This document shows, in pieces, positions 44,877 through 54,409 of a stretch of DNA of 64,000 bases. The notes under the pieces were generated by a model, which was given only the letters and a program-made list of their open reading frames with translations, was not told the DNA's origin and did not search any database. Positions within the stretch are counted from its first letter, which is position 1; every line of letters begins with the position of its first letter. Origin of the DNA: Donghicola eburneus (GTDB taxonomy: Bacteria; Pseudomonadota; Alphaproteobacteria; Rhodobacterales; Rhodobacteraceae); contig NZ_FOXY01000004.1 of NCBI RefSeq assembly GCF_900115865.1, forward strand, positions 62,001 through 126,000. The letters run 5' to 3'. A program made the translations under genes and the position numbers.

Positions 44877-45407
44877 TTACTGGTTACAGCGCGTCGCCGC
44901 ATCCTCGACTGCAGCAGTAAAGCCGGTCAGCGAGAAGGTATCTGTCGTAGTCGTCCCGCGGGATGAAACGCCGACCACAGTGGCGGTCGCACCGCGCTTC
45001 ATAGCGTTGACGATCTTGTCGTCTTCGGACTGGTTGGGCAGCCAAGCCCATTCGCCCTGCGTGAACATCTCGAACTTGGTTCCGCCGATATCGACGGTCA
45101 CGGTCGAGCCGTCGCGGAAGGGATAGCCGCCAGAGAACGCAACTTGCTGACTCACACTCTGCGCGGGTCGGAAGAACACCATCAGCTGGATTTCACCACG
45201 GGTCGCATTCACTTCGCGGCCATCGCGCGTGTTTACAATCGACTTGGGAATCGACACAGCCCAACATTCGGTGGGATTTTCTCCGGTATAGACGTACCAG
45301 TCTTCTTTGGCGGCCACCTGATTATTCGAAACCTGCTGAGCCGTCGCACCCGCAGCGCAGACAGCAAAAAGCGCCCCGACAACACCACGCGCGAATAATG
45401 ATTTCAT
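44877..45407 (-). CDS. Invasion-associated locus B (IalB) family periplasmic protein
   Basis: 176 residues from the ATG at 45407 with GGAGG nine bases upstream. Sec signal peptide to about residue 24 (VCAAGATA cleaved before QQ). The mature domain is the IalB fold: WYVYTGENPTECWAVSIPK near the start, LMVFFRP, then a TVDIGGTKFEMFTQGEWAWLP strand set and a paired Cys near the C-terminus (TRCNQ). The name comes from Bartonella; in free-living roseobacters it is a common periplasmic protein of unknown function. Monocistronic with its own terminator. Confidence 0.85.
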   Translation of the reverse strand: MKSLFARGVVGALFAVCAAGATAQQVSNNQVAAKEDWYVYTGENPTECWAVSIPKSIVNTRDGREVNATRGEIQLMVFFRPAQSVSQQVAFSGGYPFRDGSTVTVDIGGTKFEMFTQGEWAWLPNQSEDDKIVNAMKRGATATVVGVSSRGTTTTDTFSLTGFTAAVEDAATRCNQ

Positions 45408-45541
45408 ACGTCCAGCCTCCAAGCTGACTTGCCTCTTCTTTTCGGTCTATGTTGCGCAAGAAGCGGATGCTTTTGCGCGCGAACCGTTTGCATCTCGACG
45501 ACCGGACTGTAGCTTAAAACATCCTAAAGGATAAAGCCCCC

Positions 45542-45577
45542 ATGGCGGCTTTCCGCCATCACCAAACGGAGTCGTGA
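45542..45577 (+). CDS. Possible leader peptide upstream of asparaginase
   Basis: ATG at 45542 preceded by AAAGGA ten bases upstream; reads MAAFRHHQTES and stops (TGA 45575-45577) two bases before the asparaginase ATG at 45580. The first codons form a perfect 7-bp hairpin with the middle codons (ATGGCGG / CCGCCAT, 45542-45559). The arrangement would allow translational coupling or attenuation. Very short, so chance cannot be excluded. Confidence 0.35.
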   Translation: MAAFRHHQTES

Positions 45578-45579
45578 AT

Positions 45580-46578
45580 ATGAACAATCCCGCCCCTTTG
45601 GCAGAACTCTGGCGCAACGGAATTCTGGAAAGTGTGCACTACGGCCATGCGGTCATTTGCGACGGAACTGGCCAAATCACCGAGGCCTGGGGCGACCCCG
45701 AAACGATCATCTACCCCCGCAGTTCAGCCAAGATGATACAAGCGCTGCCCCTTATGGAATCAGGGGCAGCCGACGCGGTTGGTCTCGGCACCGAACAACT
45801 CGCGCTGGCCTGCGCCTCTCACCAAGGGCAATCGCAGCACACAGACCAAGTCGCAGCGTGGCTCGATACAATCGGGCTCGGCGAACCTGACCTGCGCTGC
45901 GGTGTGCAGCCGCCCTCTGATACCGAAACGCGACATCGCCTGCGCGGCTCTGGCAAGACTGCCTGCCAGCTTCACAACAACTGCTCGGGCAAGCACACGG
46001 GCTTTCTGACCCTAAACCAGCACTTGGGGGGACACAGTGAATACATCGACCCGGACCACCCCGTTCAAGCTGCCTGCAAAGATGCGTTCGAAGAGGTTAC
46101 GCAGATGGAAAGTCCGGGTTACGGGATCGACGGATGCTCTGCGCCCAACTTCGCAACCTCGGTCCACGGTCTGGCGCGCGCGATGGCCAGTTTCGCAACC
46201 GCCCACCAGCGCAGCGATACCCGTAGCAAGGCCCAAGCCCGTCTACGCGACGCCATGTTCAAACATCCCGAACTCGTCGCCGGAACGGGCCGCGCCTGCA
46301 CAGAACTCATGTCTGCGGTGACCGCGCCCGTCGCCATCAAAACTGGCGCAGAAGCCGTCTTTGTCGCAATGCTCCCAAACCAAGGCCTCGGCATCGCGCT
46401 CAAAGTCATGGACGGCGGCACGCGCGGCTCTGAATGCGCAATCGCTGCGCTCTTGGCGCGACTAGGCGTTCTGGACCCGAACCATCCACTCGCCCAAGTC
46501 CGCTTGAACAAAATCCAGAAAAACTGGCGCGGGATCGACGCTGCGGTCATCCAACCGGCCAAAGGTCTGCTCGCCTGA
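45580..46578 (+). CDS. ansA: L-asparaginase, Rhizobium etli AnsA (class 3) type
   Basis: 332 residues from the ATG at 45580 (GGAG eight bases upstream; a GTG at 45574 is an alternative). Family signature: YPRSSAKMIQALPLMESGAAD near 50, CASHQGQ (about 81-87), and LHNNCSGKHTGFL near 135, holding the reactive serine/lysine/cysteine cluster of the PF06089 group; GYGIDGCSAPNFA later. Hydrolyses asparagine to aspartate and ammonia in the cytoplasm. Unrelated to E. coli AnsA/AnsB. Preceded by a possible leader peptide and hairpin. Convergent with the 3-hydroxybutyryl-CoA dehydrogenase gene. Confidence 0.9.
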   Translation: MNNPAPLAELWRNGILESVHYGHAVICDGTGQITEAWGDPETIIYPRSSAKMIQALPLMESGAADAVGLGTEQLALACASHQGQSQHTDQVAAWLDTIGLGEPDLRCGVQPPSDTETRHRLRGSGKTACQLHNNCSGKHTGFLTLNQHLGGHSEYIDPDHPVQAACKDAFEEVTQMESPGYGIDGCSAPNFATSVHGLARAMASFATAHQRSDTRSKAQARLRDAMFKHPELVAGTGRACTELMSAVTAPVAIKTGAEAVFVAMLPNQGLGIALKVMDGGTRGSECAIAALLARLGVLDPNHPLAQVRLNKIQKNWRGIDAAVIQPAKGLLA

Positions 46579-46579
46579 T

Positions 46580-46600
46580 CTTCTCCTTGGCAAAATACCC
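46580..46600 (+). repeat. Related 3' element, copy C (diverged)
   Basis: CTTCTCCTTGGC-AAAATACCC starting one base after the asparaginase stop; recognisably related to copies A, B, D and E but with several changes. Confidence 0.4.
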
Positions 46601-46610
46601 CCGCCGGACG

Positions 46611-46635
46611 CAAAAAGGGGCCATTCAGGCCCCTT
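46611..46635 (-). terminator. Intrinsic terminator of 3-hydroxybutyryl-CoA dehydrogenase
   Basis: Minus strand AAGGGGCC-TGAAT-GGCCCCTT followed by TTT, 4 bases past the stop codon. Confidence 0.85.
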
Positions 46636-46638
46636 AAA

Positions 46639-47514
46639 TTATCGCGTCGGGACGGGCGTCTCGCCTCGATAATCATAGAAACCCCGCTGGCTCTTGCGCC
46701 CCAGCCATCCGGCCTCGACATACTTGGTCAGCAGCGGACAAGGACGGTACTTGGTGTCCGCGAGTCCATCGTGCAGCACGTTCATGATCGCCAGACATGT
46801 GTCCAAACCGATAAAGTCCGCCAGCTCCAGCGGCCCCATCGGGTGGTTGGCCCCCAACTTCATCGACTCGTCAATCGACCGCACATTCCCGACCCCTTCG
46901 TAAAGGGTGTAAACGGCCTCGTTGATCATCGGCATCAGGATGCGGTTCACGATGAACGCTGGGAAATCTTCGGCGCTCGCCGCAGTCTTACCCAGATTCT
47001 CCACGACCTGCAGACAGGATTTATAGGTCTCTTCGTCCGTCGCGATGCCGCGGATCAATTCGACCAGCTGCATGATCGGCACGGGGTTCATAAAGTGGAA
47101 ACCCATGAACTTCTCAGGGCGGTCAGTTCGACTCGCCAATCGAGTGATAGAGATCGAAGAGGTGTTCGACGTCAGGATCGTGTGCGGCTGCAAATGCGGC
47201 ACCAAATCCTCGAAAATTGCAACCTTCACAGTTTCACGCTCGGTCGCCGCTTCGATCACCAGATCGGTTTGCCCCAAGTCCTTCAGCTGAAGAGTTGTCG
47301 CAATTCGGCCCATCGCTTCGTCGCGCTCAGCTTCGCTGATCTTCTCACGGCTGACCTGACGGTCCAGATTCTTGCGCACGGTCGCAATGCCACGGTCCAA
47401 CGCTTCCTGGGAAATGTCGTTCACCAGCACCTCGTAGCCCGCAAGCGCGCATACGTGGGCGATGCCGTTCCCCATTTGGCCTGCACCGACAATACCGATT
47501 TTTTTCACTTCCAT
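46639..47514 (-). CDS. hbdA: 3-hydroxybutyryl-CoA dehydrogenase
   Basis: 291 residues from the ATG at 47514 (AGGAG upstream). IGIVGAGQMGNGIAH (6-20) binds NAD; TSNTSSISITRLA and FHFMNPVPIMQLVELI surround the catalytic His; ENLGKTAASAEDFPAFIVNRILMPMINEA opens the C-terminal domain; NHPMGPLELADFIGLDT follows. It oxidises (S)-3-hydroxybutyryl-CoA in fatty acid or butanoate metabolism. etfB-etfA sit just upstream on the same strand, separated by a terminator. 3-hydroxyacyl-CoA dehydrogenases of longer chain specificity are a possible alternative. Confidence 0.94.
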   Translation of the reverse strand: MEVKKIGIVGAGQMGNGIAHVCALAGYEVLVNDISQEALDRGIATVRKNLDRQVSREKISEAERDEAMGRIATTLQLKDLGQTDLVIEAATERETVKVAIFEDLVPHLQPHTILTSNTSSISITRLASRTDRPEKFMGFHFMNPVPIMQLVELIRGIATDEETYKSCLQVVENLGKTAASAEDFPAFIVNRILMPMINEAVYTLYEGVGNVRSIDESMKLGANHPMGPLELADFIGLDTCLAIMNVLHDGLADTKYRPCPLLTKYVEAGWLGRKSQRGFYDYRGETPVPTR

Positions 47515-47674
47515 AGAAGAGTCTCCTGTGGTTTCCGCCAGAGGATGGACCGCCCCCGACGCCCATGCAAGGGCGGTTCGCTCCCCTCCCGACACATAGA
47601 TTTTTTCATTACCGCAACTATGCCGATCACGATTTTTTCTTGCGCGGCCACGCGGGGCAAAGCTTTGAGACAAG

Positions 47675-47703
47675 GAAAAAGGCCCGCCAAATGGCGAGCC
47701 TTT
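47675..47703 (-). terminator. Intrinsic terminator of etfB-etfA
   Basis: Minus strand AAAGGCTCGCC-ATTT-GGCGGGCCTTT followed by TTCCTTG; 26 bases past the etfA stop. Confidence 0.85.
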
Positions 47704-47728
47704 GATCTGTTTCTCAAAGCCGAAGCAA

Positions 47729-48655
47729 TCAGAGCTTTTCAGTCAGCTCTGGGACGGCTTCGAAGAGGTCAGCGACCAGACCGAAATCAGCAACCTGGAA
47801 AATCGGCGCTTCTTCGTCTTTGTTGATCGCGACGATGACCTTGGAGTCTTTCATACCCGCAAGGTGCTGGATCGCACCCGAGATGCCGACGGCGACGTAG
47901 AGCTCGGGCGCGACGACCTTGCCGGTCTGGCCAACCTGCCAGTCGTTCGGCGCAAAGCCCGAGTCCACAGCTGCGCGCGAGGCGCCAACAGCGGCGTTCA
48001 GCTTGTCTGCCAGCTTCTCGATCATGGCAAAGTTCTCTTCGGAACCGACGCCGCGGCCACCCGACACAACGATGCCAGCCGAGGTCAGCTCGGGACGATC
48101 GCTCTCGGCCAGCTTGTCTTCGACCCAAGAGGACAGGCCCTTGTCGCCTGCGCCCGAGATGGACTCGACCGCTGCCGAACCGCCCTGACCCGCTGCGTCA
48201 AAGGTCGAGGTCCGGATGGTGATGACTTTGGTCGCGTCGCCAGATTTCACGGTCTGGATCGCGTTGCCAGCGTAGATCGGACGCTCGAACGTGTCCGCGT
48301 CCACAACACCGCTTACGTCGCTCAGGATCATGACGTCCAGCAGCGCCGCAATGCGGGGCATTGCGTTCTTTGCGGTCGCGGTCGAAGGCGCAACGATGTG
48401 GCTGTAGTCACCAGCCATCGACAGCACCAGATCCGCCAGGTTTTCTGCCAGATCGTGGCCATAGGCCGCGTCGTCAGCCACCAGAACCTTGGCCGCGCCG
48501 TCCAGAGTGGCCGCTGCGGCGCCCGCATCGGCAACACCTTCGCCAGCCACCAGAATGGTCACATCGCCCATCGCCTTGGCGGCGGTCAGGGCTTTTGCGG
48601 TTGCATCAACGGCCAGTGCGCCGCCAGCAACTTCTGCGATCAGAAGAACAGCCAT
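47729..48655 (-). CDS. etfA: Electron transfer flavoprotein alpha subunit
   Basis: 308 residues. The N-terminal domain (1-180) is poorly conserved; the C-terminal FAD domain is clear: [90 protein letters not shown] in successive blocks. Accepts electrons from acyl-CoA and related dehydrogenases and passes them to ETF:ubiquinone oxidoreductase. Its ATG overlaps the etfB stop (TAATG), so the subunits are translationally coupled. Neighbouring hbdA fits fatty-acid catabolism. Confidence 0.97.
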   Translation of the reverse strand: MAVLLIAEVAGGALAVDATAKALTAAKAMGDVTILVAGEGVADAGAAAATLDGAAKVLVADDAAYGHDLAENLADLVLSMAGDYSHIVAPSTATAKNAMPRIAALLDVMILSDVSGVVDADTFERPIYAGNAIQTVKSGDATKVITIRTSTFDAAGQGGSAAVESISGAGDKGLSSWVEDKLAESDRPELTSAGIVVSGGRGVGSEENFAMIEKLADKLNAAVGASRAAVDSGFAPNDWQVGQTGKVVAPELYVAVGISGAIQHLAGMKDSKVIVAINKDEEAPIFQVADFGLVADLFEAVPELTEKL

Positions 48656-49413
48656 TATACAGCTCCTGCTTCTTTGAGTTTCGCCACCAGCTCGTCAACC
48701 GAACCCACTTTGATGCCAGCTTCACGCGCCGCAGGCTCACCGGTTTTCACGATGGTGAGGCGGGGGGCGGTGTCGACGCCGTAATCTGCGGCTGTCTTCT
48801 CATCCAAAGGCTTCTTCTTTGCCTTCATGATGTTGGGCAGCGACGCATAGCGAGGCTCGTTCAGACGCAGGTCCGCGGTGATGACTGCGGGCAGCTTGAC
48901 GCTGATGGTCTGCAGACCGCCGTCCACTTCGCGGGTAACTTTGGCCGCATCGCCGTCGATCTCGAGCTCCGAGGCAAAGGTCGCCTGACCCCACCCCAGC
49001 AGAGCCGACAGCATCTGGCCGGTTGCGTTCATGTCGTTGTCGATGGCCTGCTTGCCACAGATCACCAGACCGGGGGCTTCTTCCTCGACGATTTTCGCGA
49101 GGGTTTTTGCAACGGCCAGAGGCTCTATGTCGGTGTGGACATCGTCTGCTGCGGTCACGAGGATCGCGCGATCCGCGCCCATTGCCAGAGCCGTGCGCAG
49201 GGTTTCCTGGCTCTGCTTCACACCGATCGAGACAACAACGATCTCGTCAGCTTTGCCGGCTTCCTTCAGACGGATGGCCTCTTCGACGGCAATCTCGTCG
49301 AAGGGGTTCATCGACATCTTTACGTTGGCGAGATCGACACCCGAACCGTCCGCTTTTACGCGAACCTTCACGTTGTAGTCGATCACGCGTTTGACAGGCA
49401 CCAAAACCTTCAT
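48655..49413 (-). CDS. etfB: Electron transfer flavoprotein beta subunit
   Basis: 252 residues from the ATG at 49413. [20 protein letters not shown] opens the protein; [31 protein letters not shown] is typical; the signature [25 protein letters not shown] binds AMP and contacts acyl-CoA dehydrogenase; [20 protein letters not shown] is the recognition loop. First gene of the etfB-etfA pair. An inverted repeat sits about 175 bases upstream. Confidence 0.97.
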   Translation of the reverse strand: MKVLVPVKRVIDYNVKVRVKADGSGVDLANVKMSMNPFDEIAVEEAIRLKEAGKADEIVVVSIGVKQSQETLRTALAMGADRAILVTAADDVHTDIEPLAVAKTLAKIVEEEAPGLVICGKQAIDNDMNATGQMLSALLGWGQATFASELEIDGDAAKVTREVDGGLQTISVKLPAVITADLRLNEPRYASLPNIMKAKKKPLDEKTAADYGVDTAPRLTIVKTGEPAAREAGIKVGSVDELVAKLKEAGAV

Positions 49414-49583
49414 TTGCGTGTCTCTCCCATTGAGTTCACGGACACTCAACCGTGCCCTTATCCCGTTCGTCTCGGCCTTGATAACGATTCAGATCAGGCC
49501 GAAACAGAGCAAAAACGTCACGTTAGCGCCATCGGACGCCGCGTTTTGAATGATTTATGCTGCGGCGCAATGAACATGGCGAG

Positions 49584-49607
49584 TCGTCCCATGGTCCCAT
49601 GCGACGA
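49584..49607. repeat. Inverted repeat upstream of etfB
   Basis: TCGTC and GACGA flank a nested CCATGG-TC-CCATG palindrome inside the 265-base interval before etfB. It could be a regulator site or RNA hairpin; no protein can be assigned. The rest of that interval holds no gene. Confidence 0.35.
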
Positions 49608-49678
49608 TTCTGCACAGTTTTTCGCTTTTTGATTTGTCGAAACGCCCATCAGAGCTGGACAAACCGCAGCCGCGACAT

Positions 49679-50251
49679 TCACCGATTAGCGCCCGGCACC
49701 CACAGGACATCACCCGCGCCGTTCTGGTTCGCCGCCCGCGAGGCCACAAAAAACCAGTCGCTCAGGCGATTCAGATATTTGACCGCAGCGGGGTTCACCT
49801 CTTCGACGCCGGACAGTTCGACGGCCAAGCGCTCTGCACGCCGCGCAACGGTGCGGCATACGTGCAGGTGCGCCGCCAGAGCACTGCCACCCGGCAGGAC
49901 AAAGCTGCGCAAAGGCGCCAGACCAGCGTTCATCTCGTCGATTTCCGCCTCCAGACGCGCGACTTGGGCATCGACCATCCGCAGCGGCGGGTATTCAGAC
50001 TCTGCGTCTTTGGCCATATCAGGGCGGCACAGATCTGCGCCCAAATCGAACAGGTCATTCTGGATGCGCATGAGGCGCTCGTCCATGATCCCCTCGGCAT
50101 TCAAACGCGCGACACCGATCACGGCGTTCAGCTCATCCGAGGTGCCATACGCCGTCACACGCAGCGAATGCTTGGCTACGCGGCTGCCATTGCCGAGCGC
50201 GGTTTCGCCCGCGTCCCCGGTCTTTGTGTAGATTTTGTTCAGAACAACCAT
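49679..50251 (-). CDS. Cob(I)alamin adenosyltransferase, PduO type
   Basis: 190 residues from the ATG at 50251 (the preceding GTG codon at 50254 is less likely). KIYTKTGDAGETALGNGSRVAK is the ATP-binding loop, YGTSDELNAVIG the second motif, and LPGGSALAAHLHVCRTVARRAERLAVEL the C-terminal helix with the conserved R-R-A-E-R. It makes adenosylcobalamin, needed for methylmalonyl-CoA and ethylmalonyl-CoA mutases of roseobacters. Its ATG overlaps the stop of the HIG1 gene (TGATG), so they form an operon. Confidence 0.94.
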   Translation of the reverse strand: MVVLNKIYTKTGDAGETALGNGSRVAKHSLRVTAYGTSDELNAVIGVARLNAEGIMDERLMRIQNDLFDLGADLCRPDMAKDAESEYPPLRMVDAQVARLEAEIDEMNAGLAPLRSFVLPGGSALAAHLHVCRTVARRAERLAVELSGVEEVNPAAVKYLNRLSDWFFVASRAANQNGAGDVLWVPGANR

Positions 50252-50463
50252 CACTGCCCTCCGAATTTCTGACGGATGTAAACGAAGCCGACGATCAGAA
50301 TCACCGCTACGAACTGCGCTGCTACGCGATAGCGCATGATGCGGTTGGCGTGCTTGCGGTTAAAGTCGCCGCCCTTGGCGAAGCTTCCGATGCCGAACAT
50401 CAGGATGCCCAGAACGATCAAGCACGCGATCGCGACGACGTAAAACAGTGGATCATTGGCCAT
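50251..50463 (-). CDS. HIG1-domain twin-transmembrane protein
   Basis: 70 residues from the ATG at 50463. Two membrane helices (about 7-26 and 47-64) joined by a charged loop FAKGGDFNRKHANRIMRYRV, the HIG_1_N pattern; the conserved core is QHRRR-like HANRIMRYRV. Mitochondrial relatives help respiratory chain complexes assemble. Bacterial role is probably cytochrome oxidase-associated. Coupled to the cobalamin adenosyltransferase gene, with no obvious functional link. Confidence 0.85.
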   Translation of the reverse strand: MANDPLFYVVAIACLIVLGILMFGIGSFAKGGDFNRKHANRIMRYRVAAQFVAVILIVGFVYIRQKFGGQ

Positions 50464-50530
50464 ATTAGGTTCCTTTGATGTTTCCACGCAGATAGGCGGT
50501 TCGCGTCAAAAAGCGAACACGCATTTTGCC

Positions 50531-51361
50531 TCAGCCTCCTGCGGTCACCCTGTCCAAAAGTCGCGTGGGCAAGATACGCCGAAGGATGTTTCCGATATAG
50601 GTCGGAGTGGTCACGAAATAGCGCGGGTGCGGGTTTTCCGCCTCCAGGGCATGGATCAGCTTCTTAGTGACCGCGCTGGCGGGCAGTTCGAACTTGTCGG
50701 GGCCTCGGTCCTGGTACAAGCGCTTGCGCAACTGGCTGCGATATTGCTCGACACGGGGTGAGTTTTCCCAGTCGATCCACTTCTCGAATTTCGGAATCGC
50801 GTTCTGCCGGATCCGAGAGGTGATCGGACCGGGCTCTATCAGGATCACATGAATGCCTGTGCCACGCATCTCCAGACGCAGCACATCCGTCAGACCCTCC
50901 ATCGCGAATTTGCTGCTGACATAGGCCCCGCGCCACGGCATTGCGACCAGACCCAGCACCGAAGAACAGTTCACGATCCGCCCGTGCCCTTGCTTACGCA
51001 TGATGGGCAGCACTAGTTGCGTCAGGTCATGGGGTCCAAAGAGATTGGTCTGGAACAACTCTTCCAGCCCGCCGCGTGGCAAATCCTCGACTGCGCCGGG
51101 CAGCGCGAAGGCACCATTATTATAGAGCGCGTCCAAGGTGCCGCCTGTCGCCTCAAGCACTTCTGCCAGCGCGCTGCGGATTGATGTCGGATCAGCGTAG
51201 TCCAGTTGGGGAGAGGCGAAGCCCGCGGCCTCCAGGCGTTCGCAATCTTCAGCCTTGCGGCAGGACGCGAACACCCGCCATCCTCGCGCCTTTAAATCAT
51301 GCGCGGCGGCGTAACCGATGCCACTGGAACTGCCTGTGATTAAAATAGAACGTGCCGCCAT
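50531..51361 (-). CDS. Short-chain dehydrogenase/reductase
   Basis: 276 residues from the ATG at 51361, preceded by a perfect GGAGG. ILITGSSSGIGYAAA (6-20) binds the cofactor, LYNNGAFALPG (79-89) is the NNAG-like motif, Ser133/Ser134 and Tyr147-x3-Lys151 (GAYVSSKFAMEG) are catalytic. Classical SDR; resembles 17-beta-hydroxysteroid-type and SDR family YbbO-like oxidoreductases, NADP-preferring by the basic residues after strand 2 (CRKAEDC). C-terminal tail (PTRLLDRVTAGG) adds a possible amphipathic membrane contact. Substrate unknown. Confidence 0.88.
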   Translation of the reverse strand: MAARSILITGSSSGIGYAAAHDLKARGWRVFASCRKAEDCERLEAAGFASPQLDYADPTSIRSALAEVLEATGGTLDALYNNGAFALPGAVEDLPRGGLEELFQTNLFGPHDLTQLVLPIMRKQGHGRIVNCSSVLGLVAMPWRGAYVSSKFAMEGLTDVLRLEMRGTGIHVILIEPGPITSRIRQNAIPKFEKWIDWENSPRVEQYRSQLRKRLYQDRGPDKFELPASAVTKKLIHALEAENPHPRYFVTTPTYIGNILRRILPTRLLDRVTAGG

Positions 51362-51421
51362 GTAACCTCCGCAAGCTTGCGGCAACATGACGGCACGAAC
51401 CGAGGGAATCAATGTGCGGAA

Positions 51422-51961
51422 TTACTGCGCAGCTTCGCTAACAAGCCAATCAGCCATCCAGCCGATGCGACCTGTAGATACAACCTGCAATTTGAGCCAG
51501 CCATTTCCAGGCGTCTGCAAAACCTCGACCTCTTCACCGGCACCCAAGCTTGAGACAACACTGAACTGTGTCCCGGGCCCTTGGCGCATATTCACGCGAC
51601 GTCCGGTCACCTTACGAATATCGGCGATGGGGGCCTGCATTTCTGTGGTAGCGGTATCGACAGCCACAGCGGGCATCACGGTCGCGTCAACGGCGGTCAC
51701 TTCCTGCAACATCGCAGGGGTTTGCGCCGGAATCTCCATACTCGCGAGCGTGATATCGACTTGTTTCTGAGGCTCAGCCTTACGAATTCCCATCGCCGGA
51801 AGGTCCGGAATGACAGTTTCGGCTCTAGCCGTTTTCATTGGGGTCAGGTGCTGCACTTCGGCTTCGGCCACCTGTGGCTGGAAATTGCTTCCTCCACTTA
51901 ACTCGTAAAGAGCAAATGCCAAAAATGCAAAAGTCACGACGATTAAGCGCCACATTGTCAT
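51422..51961 (-). CDS. Membrane-anchored bacterial SH3-domain protein
   Basis: 179 residues. Hydrophobic segment at 5-20 (LIVVTFAFLAFALYEL) acts as signal or anchor. A low-complexity Ala/Val/Thr-rich linker (about 25-112) leads to one bacterial SH3 (SH3b) domain at 115-172: GRRVNMRQGPGTQFSVVSSLGAGEEVEVLQTPGNGWLKL in two blocks, then GWMADWLV. Such domains bind peptidoglycan or other envelope ligands. Intact; 60 bases from the SDR gene. Function unknown. Confidence 0.85.
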   Translation of the reverse strand: MTMWRLIVVTFAFLAFALYELSGGSNFQPQVAEAEVQHLTPMKTARAETVIPDLPAMGIRKAEPQKQVDITLASMEIPAQTPAMLQEVTAVDATVMPAVAVDTATTEMQAPIADIRKVTGRRVNMRQGPGTQFSVVSSLGAGEEVEVLQTPGNGWLKLQVVSTGRIGWMADWLVSEAAQ

Positions 51962-52122
51962 ATTACCTAGATTTAAATGAATTACGAAAATTAAACACAG
52001 AATACCGGAAATGGTTCCGTTTTACTCGCAGATAATTTTTACAATTTCACTTCGCGTATTCCTGACCTCTACCGAATTCTACGCGCTTTACCGTCCCTCG
52101 GCGGCGCTGTACTACAACTGCC

Positions 52123-54378
52123 ATGAGCGACATCGACGACGACACAACACCAGAACAGCCCCGTTCCTCGACCGAGCCTTTGCGCCGGGCGCTGGGGTCG
52201 CGGTACCTGCAATATGCGCTGTCCACTATCATGCACCGAGCCCTGCCCGACGCGCGTGATGGCCTGAAGCCTGTGCACCGCCGTATCCTGTATGCGATGC
52301 GGGAACTGCGGCTCAGCCCGAACGGACGCTTCCGCAAATCATCCAAGATTTCGGGCGACGTGATGGGCAACTACCACCCCCACGGGGATGGCGCGATTTA
52401 TGACGCGATGGCCCGACTGGCGCAGGATTTCAACGTCCGCTACCCGCTGGTCGACGGCCAGGGCAACTTTGGCAACATCGACGGGGACAACCCAGCGGCC
52501 AGTCGATATACCGAAGCGCGCCTGACCGCTGCCGCCGAAGCCCTGCTCGAGGGGCTGAATGAGGATGCCGTCGATTATCGCGACAACTATGATGGCACGC
52601 TGCAGGAACCTGTGGTGCTGCCTGCGGCCTTCCCGAACCTGCTGGCCAATGGCGCCAGCGGTATCGCGGTGGGCATGGCGACCAACATTCCGCCCCACAA
52701 CATCGACGAGCTGGTCGCTGCATCCTTGCACCTGATCAAGACGCCGGATGCACGGGACGAGACTCTGCTGAACTACGTGCCCGGACCGGACTTCCCGACT
52801 GGTGGCATCATCGTCGAGCCCAAAGAGAACATCCTCAAGGCTTACGAGACTGGCCGTGGATCCTTCCGCCTGCGGTGCAAATGGGAAGTTGAGGATCTGG
52901 GGCGCGGCACTTGGCAGATCGTTGTTACCGAAATTCCTTATCAAGTCGCCAAATCGAAGCTCATCGAAAAGATCGCTGAAGTGATCCAGACCAAGAAGGT
53001 TCCGCTCTTGGCTGATGTGCGTGATGAATCTGCGGACGATGTGCGCCTGATCCTCGAACCGCGTTCCAAGAACGTCGATCCCGAGATGCTCATGGGCATG
53101 ATGTATCGCAACAGCGATCTGGAAATCCGGTTCAGCCTGAACATGAACGTGCTGATCGACGGCGTGACGCCCAAGGTCTGCTCGCTCAAAGAAGTTCTGC
53201 GCGCGTTTCTCGACCACCGCCGCGACGTGCTGCAACGCCGCTCGCGTCACCGTTTGGCCCAGATCGACAAGCGTTTGGAAGTTTTGGAAGGCTACATCAT
53301 CGCCTTCCTTAACCTTGATCGCGTGATCCAGATCATCCGGACCGAGGATGACCCCAAGGCCGTCATGCTGGCCGAAGATTGGGGTGGCGGCGTCTTCCTG
53401 AACGAAAATCAGGTCGAAGCAATCCTTAACATGCGCCTGCGCAGCTTGCGCAAGCTCGAAGAAATGGAGCTTCGCAAAGAGCGTGATGATCTGCGTCTCG
53501 AACGCGAAGGTCTGGTCGAACTGCTTGGCAGTGATGAACTTCAGTGGGCCCGTATTGCCGAACAACTGCGTGACGTGCGAAAGGAGTTCGGCAAAAAGAC
53601 CGCGCTTGGCGCGCGTCGCACCCAGTTCGCCGAAGCGACCGAAATCGAAGACGTCCCGCTGGAAATGATGATCGACCGCGAGCCGATCACTGTCGTCTGC
53701 TCCAAGATGGGCTGGATTCGCGCCATGAAAGGGCACATCGCCTTGGATAGCGCGCTCAAGTTCAAGGATGGCGATGAAGGGCGTTTCGTATTCCATGCGG
53801 AAACCACAGATCGCCTGCTGGTTCTGGGAACGAATGGTCGTTTCTACACCGTGTCCGCAGCCAACTTGCCTGGCGGGCGCGGTATGGGCGAACCCCTGCG
53901 CCTGATGGTGGACCTCCCCAACGACGTAGAAATTGTGGACCTGTTCATCCACAAGCCCGGTCGTAAACTGCTGCTGGCCTCTAGCGCAGGTGACGGTTTC
54001 ATCGCCCCCGAGGACGATCTGGTCGCGCAAACCCGCAGCGGCAAACAGGTGCTGAACGTCAAAGGCGACGTTCGCGCCAAGATTTGCAAAGCGGTCGATG
54101 GCGACCACGTGGCGGTCGTGGGCGAAAACCGCAAAGTTCTGGTTTTCGCGATCGAAGAACTGCCCGAAATGTCCCGCGGCAAAGGCGTCCGTCTGCAAAA
54201 GTACAAGGATGGCGGGCTGTCGGACGCGACCACCTTTACGCTGGCAAACGGACTGTCGTGGAAGGACCCCGCTGGTCGCACGCGCACAGAAAACGACCTA
54301 GCTGAATGGATCGGCAAACGGGCGACCGCAGGGCGCATGGCACCGCGCGGCTTCCCCCGCGACAATACTTTCACTTGA
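52123..54378 (+). CDS. parC: DNA topoisomerase IV subunit A
   Basis: 751 residues. [34 protein letters not shown]-like opening (blocks 26-59), active-site Arg128-Tyr129 ([10 protein letters not shown]) that forms the DNA phosphotyrosine, then coiled-coil and a short C-terminal beta-propeller region. The loop that in E. coli ParC reads HPHGDSACYE reads [10 protein letters not shown] here, so the serine that anchors quinolones is Gly90. ParC with ParE (not in window) decatenates chromosomes. No clear Shine-Dalgarno precedes the ATG at 52123. A terminator follows. Confidence 0.95.
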   Translation: MSDIDDDTTPEQPRSSTEPLRRALGSRYLQYALSTIMHRALPDARDGLKPVHRRILYAMRELRLSPNGRFRKSSKISGDVMGNYHPHGDGAIYDAMARLAQDFNVRYPLVDGQGNFGNIDGDNPAASRYTEARLTAAAEALLEGLNEDAVDYRDNYDGTLQEPVVLPAAFPNLLANGASGIAVGMATNIPPHNIDELVAASLHLIKTPDARDETLLNYVPGPDFPTGGIIVEPKENILKAYETGRGSFRLRCKWEVEDLGRGTWQIVVTEIPYQVAKSKLIEKIAEVIQTKKVPLLADVRDESADDVRLILEPRSKNVDPEMLMGMMYRNSDLEIRFSLNMNVLIDGVTPKVCSLKEVLRAFLDHRRDVLQRRSRHRLAQIDKRLEVLEGYIIAFLNLDRVIQIIRTEDDPKAVMLAEDWGGGVFLNENQVEAILNMRLRSLRKLEEMELRKERDDLRLEREGLVELLGSDELQWARIAEQLRDVRKEFGKKTALGARRTQFAEATEIEDVPLEMMIDREPITVVCSKMGWIRAMKGHIALDSALKFKDGDEGRFVFHAETTDRLLVLGTNGRFYTVSAANLPGGRGMGEPLRLMVDLPNDVEIVDLFIHKPGRKLLLASSAGDGFIAPEDDLVAQTRSGKQVLNVKGDVRAKICKAVDGDHVAVVGENRKVLVFAIEELPEMSRGKGVRLQKYKDGGLSDATTFTLANGLSWKDPAGRTRTENDLAEWIGKRATAGRMAPRGFPRDNTFT

Positions 54379-54383
54379 TGATG

Positions 54384-54406
54384 CGGCGCCTTCGGGCGCC
54401 GTTTTC
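54384..54406 (+). terminator. Intrinsic terminator of parC
   Basis: CGGCGCC-TTCG-GGCGCCG stem with UUCG loop, then TTTTCGTTT. Confidence 0.88.
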
Positions 54407-54409
54407 GTT

